NCBI GenBank assembly: GCA_033763355.1
Contig: JANRKT010000125.1
Span: forward strand, 1 to 17,116
DNA length: 17,116 nucleotides
Direction: 5' to 3'
Source of the DNA: JANRKT01 sp033763355
Lineage (GTDB): Bacteria; Bacteroidota; Bacteroidia; Chitinophagales; Chitinophagaceae
Under the pieces are notes generated by a model. It saw only the letters and a list, made by a program, of their open reading frames with translations, ran no database searches and was not told where the DNA came from. Both the position numbers and the translations under genes were made by a program. Of this stretch, positions 14,259-17,116 are shown one piece after another (the stretch's first letter is position 1; each line of letters starts with the position of its first letter).

Positions 14259-14477
14259 ATGAACTCTCTTGAAAAATATGTAACTATTGACAAAGACATT
14301 GTAGGCGGCACTCCTGTATTTAAAGGCACAAGAGTAACTGTGAAGACACTTTTTGATTACCTTGAAGAAAGCTCACTCGAAGAATTCCTTCTGGGACATC
14401 CCTCCGTTACCCGTGAACAAACCGAAGCTGTTATCGAACTGGCAGCTCAAAAAATTCTCACTGAAATCACAGCATGA
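14259..14477 (+). CDS. DUF433 antitoxin
   Basis: The protein has 72 residues from ATG 14259; a TTG at 14253 lies in the promoter match and is less likely. The DUF433 signature is clear: YVTIDKDIVGGTPVFKGTRVTVKTLFDYLEE, then a helix bundle with HPSVTREQTEAVIELAAQKI. This is the small winged-helix-like antitoxin or DNA-binding partner that is almost always followed by a DUF5615 PIN-like protein. Its stop overlaps the next start by 4 nt (ATGA), giving coupled translation. It probably represses its own promoter. Confidence 0.88.
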   Translation: MNSLEKYVTIDKDIVGGTPVFKGTRVTVKTLFDYLEESSLEEFLLGHPSVTREQTEAVIELAAQKILTEITA

Positions 14478-14806
14478 AAATACTTCTCGATGAGAATATT
14501 GATATACGGGTGAAGTTACTCTTCCCATCAGCTATGGAAGTATTTACAGTAAAAGATATGGGCTGGACAGGAATTAAAAATGGTGAACTGATTCGTCTAT
14601 TGTCACAGAATAATTTCGATTACTGGATCGTGGTCGATAAAAATATTCCTTATCAACAGAACACCAGCAACATCTCGTTTATAATAATTGTTCTTGATGT
14701 TTTTAGGAATACATTGAAAAGTATAGAGGCAATTCTTCCTAAAGTTTTGGAAGTTCTTAATACTCCGGTGACCGATAAAAAGGTTGTAGTGATAAGCGAA
14801 ACGTAA
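14474..14806 (+). CDS. DUF5615 PIN-like toxin
   Basis: The protein has 110 residues. It opens with MKILLDENIDIRVKLLFP, the first acidic motif (DEN) of the DUF5615/Mut7-C PIN-like group. It continues with the VFTVKDMGWTGIKNGELIRLLSQNNFDYWIVVDKNI region, which holds the second acidic site (VVDKN). It is paired with a DUF433 gene by a 4-nt overlap, the standard arrangement of this toxin-antitoxin type. RNase activity is expected from the fold, but few members have been tested. The 95 bp after it show no gene, only AT-rich sequence and the right arm of a 13-bp inverted repeat. Confidence 0.86.
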   Translation: MKILLDENIDIRVKLLFPSAMEVFTVKDMGWTGIKNGELIRLLSQNNFDYWIVVDKNIPYQQNTSNISFIIIVLDVFRNTLKSIEAILPKVLEVLNTPVTDKKVVVISET

Positions 14807-14901
14807 TTTACCGTGCAGAGGTTTATTGTGATTCTCATCTCCACATTTTTCTTTTATTCGTGGTCTCCCACAAAAAATAACAATCAACAAATCATAGACA
14901 G

Positions 14902-15075
14902 CAATTAAAAATAGAACCTTACGAGAAAAATAATTTCATTTATGCACATCTCGCCTCAGGCGAGACACATATCGCTTGACGGTTTTGTAGCAGGACCGAA
15001 CGGAGAAATGAACTGGATTAAAGATGATGAAGAAATTTTTGATTAGGGCGGTAAGCGGATAAGCGAAGGCGACAC
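14902..15075 (+). repeat. DHFR-fragment repeat, copy 7
   Basis: It begins CAATTAAAAATAGAACC, with ACG in place of the start ATG. It carries a unique palindromic insert (14950-14965). The rest matches the coding part closely (GACCGAACGGAGAAATGAACTGGAT), then GATTAGGGCGG, where others have GATCATGCCGG, introducing a stop. The match ends near GGCGACAC, but the tail ATGAGTTACCTTCCTTA resembles the tail of copy 2. Confidence 0.84.
14950..14965. repeat. Palindromic insert with 5-bp direct flanks in repeat copy 7
   Basis: CTCGCCTCAGGCGAGA interrupts the repeat, with CACAT on the left (14945-14949) and CACAT on the right (14966-14970). Uninterrupted copies have a single CACAT there. This is what an insertion with a 5-bp target duplication would look like. 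Confidence 0.7.
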
Positions 15076-15143
15076 GGAGAAAATAAAAATGAGTTACCTT
15101 CCTTAATGAACGACCTATAAGCCATCAAACAATAATCACTACA

Positions 15144-15830
15144 ATGAAGCCACAAAATTCGAGCTCTCCTGAATTGTCGTATCGCTCCGCAGGGAAAGCA
15201 GCAATCGCAAGCGGCATATTCGGTATCCTTGCTTATGCAATTCTTATGACTGCTGTCATGACACGTACAACCGTTGAACAAACCAAGCAAGTTTTTTTCC
15301 TTTTCAGAACTCATGATGTTTTAGCTATTCTACAATTTTTGCTCATGATCCCGGCATTAATTGCACTTCATAAGCTTTCACACAAACAACTTCCGAGAAT
15401 GAGTCAAACAACTCTTGCCACGGGTATAATGACACTTTCTCTTATTGCACTATTTCTCCTTTTGATTTTTCCATGAATCATGTCAGACGAGTATTACATG
15501 ATTCCACAAGGGATGTTCGGTGTTTGGCTTATAGTAATCAATTGGCAATTGACAGGAATACTCTCACGGGGTATTAGGTGGTTCGGGATTATTGTTGGTC
15601 TTGGCCTGGCATTAGTTGGTATCTTCAATATTGGTTATGCTATACTTGTTGATCCGATTGGTCTTCGAATACCTGCTGCACCAATTAAAGAATTGGAGAT
15701 CCCAGTTGAAACCACTGCGAACATCATTTTGCATAATATCCTAATAATAGGTTCATTTATGGGAGTCTTAACGCTTCCAATCTGGACTATCATTTTGGGA
15801 CGAAAACTGCTTCGTGTGAAAGTAGGGTAG
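15144..15830 (+). pseudogene. Multi-helix membrane protein gene split by one in-frame TGA
   Basis: Two open segments, 15144-15476 and 15480-15830, are in the same frame and separated only by TGA at 15474-15476 and one codon. Read through, they give a protein of about 228 residues with six hydrophobic helices. They include ASGIFGILAYAILMTAVM, LAILQFLLMIPALIAL and ATGIMTLSLIALFLLLIF before the stop. After it come FGVWLIVINWQL, WFGIIVGLGLALVGIFNIGYAIL and IGSFMGVLTLPIWTIILG. The layout and length resemble DUF4386-type membrane proteins, a weak assignment. TGA is a normal stop for neighbouring genes, so recoding is unlikely. A recent nonsense mutation, or a sequencing error, is the simplest explanation. 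ATG 15480 could restart a shorter product. Confidence 0.7.
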
Positions 15831-15895
15831 TCCCTAACATAAAGATTTCCATTCGCCCATGCTCCACAGCCAGTGCAACATAATTGAATGAAGCA

Positions 15896-15950
15896 ACAAT
15901 AAAAAATAGAACCTTATGAGAAAAATAATTTCATTTATGCTCCTATCGCT
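15896..15950 (+). repeat. DHFR-fragment repeat, copy 8 (5' part only)
   Basis: ACAATAAAAAATAGAACCTT, then ATG (15915) and GAGAAAAATAATTTCATTTATG match other copies exactly. Similarity is lost after CTATCGCT, about 36 bases past the ATG. The 66 bp before it (15831-15895) after the broken membrane gene show nothing recognisable. The 74 bp after it hold no gene, only a small hairpin. Confidence 0.8.
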
Positions 15951-15987
15951 CAGCTTTGGTTCGTATCCGTAAAAAATAAGACGCCCC

Positions 15988-16007
15988 GATGCGTGTCTCC
16001 ACGCATC
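15988..16007. repeat. Hairpin GATGCGTG-TCTC-CACGCATC
   Basis: A perfect 8-bp stem with a 4-nt loop lies between repeat copies 8 and 9. It is followed by ACGGCATCCTTTT, only a four-T run, so terminator activity is doubtful. It may be another small palindromic element of the kind inserted in the repeats. Confidence 0.45.
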
Positions 16008-16024
16008 ACGGCATCCTTTTCACA

Positions 16025-16154
16025 GCACCTCATGCGAAAAATAATTTCATATATGCACATATCGCTTGACGGTTTTGTAGCAGTACCGATCGGAGAAATG
16101 AACCGGATCAAAGTTGAAGAAGAGATTTTTGATCATGCCGGTAAGCGGATATAG
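16025..16154 (+). repeat. DHFR-fragment repeat, copy 9 (last), with a 40-codon frame
   Basis: There are no palindromic inserts. ATG at 16032 opens MRKIISYMHISLDGFVAVPI, then GEMNRIKVEEEIFDHAGKRI, ending at TAG 16152-16154. It shares TCATATATG with copy 2 and GCAGTACCG with copy 5, so it mixes variants seen in other copies. No gene follows it on this strand: the array ends here and the next gene is convergent. Confidence 0.83.
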
Positions 16155-16170
16155 GTTCAGTTTTATTTCA

Positions 16171-16222
16171 CGCAAAGACGCCAAGGAGCAAAGTCGCAAA
16201 GGATTTCCTTGGCGCCTTTGCG
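16171..16222. repeat. Long hairpin at the right end of the array
   Basis: The 17-base arms 16171-16187 (CGCAAAGACGCCAAGGA) and 16206-16222 (TCCTTGGCGCCTTTGCG) are complementary with one mismatch around an 18-nt loop. It resembles in build the hairpins between the pyrimidine genes. It lies between converging transcription units and may act as a bidirectional terminator or mRNA-end stabiliser. The rest of the gap to 16310 has no recognisable feature. Confidence 0.7.
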
Positions 16223-16310
16223 GGATAATTAGAAAATAAGTAAAGAAGTTTTCCGATTGCCTGCGATATGCAAAAATGGAATTTGATGCGAGACCCGATT
16301 CGAGATAAAA

Positions 16311-17116
16311 TTATTTCAATTTGGACTTCGCAACAAAGCCATTAACGTCCAGCCAGTGCATAAATGCATCGAACCAACGATTACTGGTTCGATTGGGATT
16401 ACCCAGGCCGAAACCATGTCCGCCATTTTGATAAAGGTGAAACTCAACCGGGATGCCTGCTTTGAACCAGGAATCAACAACACCAAACTGGCCCCTGAAA
16501 AGAAAATCATCAGTTGCAATGACATTGAACATAGGCGGAGCATTTTTTGGCACTGTTACGGGGCCCATACCACCATAGATGGGTCCAATGAAAGCAAGTT
16601 TCATTGTTTTTGAGTGAAGTGTTGAATGCATCGTAAGACCGGCGCCGGCAGAAAAGCCGATCATACCAATTCTATTTGTATCTATACCCCACTCTGCAGA
16701 ACGTTTCACTATCATAGCGTAAGCAGCTTCGGCGTCTTGTAATTGGTTAGACAGATCTATCTGTGGTGGTCTCGGTGGTGTGGGTGTTGTACCGTTTGAA
16801 GAATCAGTGGAAGGAGTAAAACGTGGACGATTCATCCAGGCTTTAAAACTATCGAGCGGCTCTGCGGTGGGGTGAAGCCGGTATTTGAGCACAAAGGCAG
16901 CTACTCCTTTGTCTGCAAGTGCCTGTGCAACTTCCCAGCCTTCGTTACCCATCGAAAGCCACCGAAAACCGCCACCAGGAGCCACGATCACGGCGGCACC
17001 ATTAGCAGTACCTGGTTTAGGAAGAAAGGGAGTAAGAGTAGCTTTGGTAATGTTTCGTGCCATTGGGTCACCCCATTGCCTGAACCATGATTCAGAAGAT
17101 GGTTGATCTTTAACGC
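16311..17116 (-). CDS. Alpha/beta-hydrolase, acetyl-esterase/xylan-esterase type (5' end outside window)
   Basis: The frame is open through the right edge of the window. The codons before the Met at 17063 still read family-like sequence (SSESWFRQWGDP), so that Met is internal and the start lies beyond 17116. Features of the BD-FAE/carboxylesterase group are visible: the oxyanion motif GGGFRWLSMGNEGWEVA, the nucleophile elbow IGFSAGAG, an acid region IATDDFLF, and the catalytic His in NGGHGFG near the C-terminus. A Pro/Thr-rich stretch (about SSNGTTPTPPRPP) is inserted before DLSNQLQDAEAAYAMI. It probably removes acetyl groups from sugars or plant polysaccharide fragments; the location is unknown because any signal peptide is off the window. 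It is convergent with the repeat array. Confidence 0.86.
   Translation of the reverse strand, partial: VKDQPSSESWFRQWGDPMARNITKATLTPFLPKPGTANGAAVIVAPGGGFRWLSMGNEGWEVAQALADKGVAAFVLKYRLHPTAEPLDSFKAWMNRPRFTPSTDSSNGTTPTPPRPPQIDLSNQLQDAEAAYAMIVKRSAEWGIDTNRIGMIGFSAGAGLTMHSTLHSKTMKLAFIGPIYGGMGPVTVPKNAPPMFNVIATDDFLFRGQFGVVDSWFKAGIPVEFHLYQNGGHGFGLGNPNRTSNRWFDAFMHWLDVNGFVAKSKLK

Larger units (their letters stand above)
9097..16154 (+). other. Repeat-separated gene-module array
   Basis: Nine direct copies of a repeat derived from the 5' end of a DHFR/RibD-family gene alternate with seven gene modules, plus one short gap holding no gene. All intact coding sequences and all repeats lie on the + strand. 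Two modules are toxin-antitoxin pairs, one is a broken gene, and two encode predicted lipoproteins. No integrase, transposase or recombinase gene is present in the window. The nature of the whole as a mobile or cassette-capturing element is inference. Confidence 0.6.

Noticed and set aside
15474..15476. TGA read as an amino acid (recoding)
   Set aside because: TGA terminates several intact genes here (9719, 11808, 14475), and there is no selenocysteine or alternative-code context.
15988..16020. Rho-independent terminator
   Set aside because: The stem is good but is followed by only four T residues after a further 9 bases.
9097..16154. Integron attC sites as the explanation of the repeats
   Set aside because: I see no paired RYYYAAC/GTTRRRY core sites in a conserved imperfect palindrome. 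The conserved part is coding-derived, and the palindromes occur at varying positions in only some copies. No integrase gene is in the window.
9097..16154. CRISPR array
   Set aside because: The repeats are over 100 bp, spacers are whole genes of varying length, and no cas genes are visible.
9097..16154. Insertion sequence or transposon
   Set aside because: No transposase ORF, no terminal inverted repeats common to the copies, and no consistent target duplications at the repeat borders.
1..17116. tRNA or rRNA genes
   Set aside because: No cloverleaf-type sequence with a T-loop GTTCRANNC and matching acceptor stem, and no rRNA-like segment, was noticed on either strand.

Overview
The window looks like a chromosomal stretch from a Bacteroidota bacterium, most likely Chitinophagaceae or a close relative. 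The reasons are moderate-to-low GC, promoters of the TAnnTTTG type, weak or absent Shine-Dalgarno sequences, lipoprotein signals ending in Ser-Cys, and many short palindromic or long-hairpin repeats between genes. The genus assignment is inference.

Region 1 (1-4556, + strand) is a reductive pyrimidine-degradation operon. It holds the 3' part of a dihydropyrimidinase, a beta-ureidopropionase-type nitrilase, and the two subunits of NAD-dependent dihydropyrimidine dehydrogenase (preT, preA). Together they would take uracil or thymine through the dihydro-base and the N-carbamoyl acid to beta-alanine or beta-aminoisobutyrate. Each intergenic gap holds a different long imperfect hairpin, and preT carries a short GC-rich repeat in frame.

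Region 2 (4638-8955, - strand) is a tightly packed, AT-rich five-gene operon. In transcription order it encodes an XRE-HTH/ImmA-IrrE metalloprotease, a PIN-domain protein, a three-helix membrane protein with an unknown cytoplasmic domain, a B12-binding-fold radical SAM protein, and a divergent Fe-S uracil-DNA-glycosylase-like protein. Genes overlap by 53 and 32 nt or are 3-5 bp apart. The promoter is flanked and overlapped by an inverted repeat, as expected for autoregulation. It resembles a toxin-antitoxin or defence cassette with unusual partners, and I do not recognise the five-gene set as a named system.

Region 3 (9097-16154, + strand) is the most unusual part. Nine direct copies of one repeat separate small unrelated gene modules, all in the same orientation. 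The repeat is the leader plus up to about the first 50 codons of a dihydrofolate-reductase/RibD-family gene, and no copy has the rest of the gene. The modules are a 3-gene PIN toxin-antitoxin unit, a small winged-helix-like protein, a lipoprotein esterase, an exported class-V aminotransferase-fold protein, an NTF2-like lipoprotein, a DUF433/DUF5615 toxin-antitoxin pair, and a membrane-protein gene broken by one stop codon. The layout recalls a sedentary integron cassette array, but the repeats are not attC sites and no integrase is visible. Small palindromes inserted in the repeats occur in mosaic combinations, which suggests the copies recombine with one another.

Region 4 (16311-17116, - strand) is the C-terminal part of an alpha/beta-hydrolase (acetyl-esterase type), convergent with the array and separated from it by another long hairpin.
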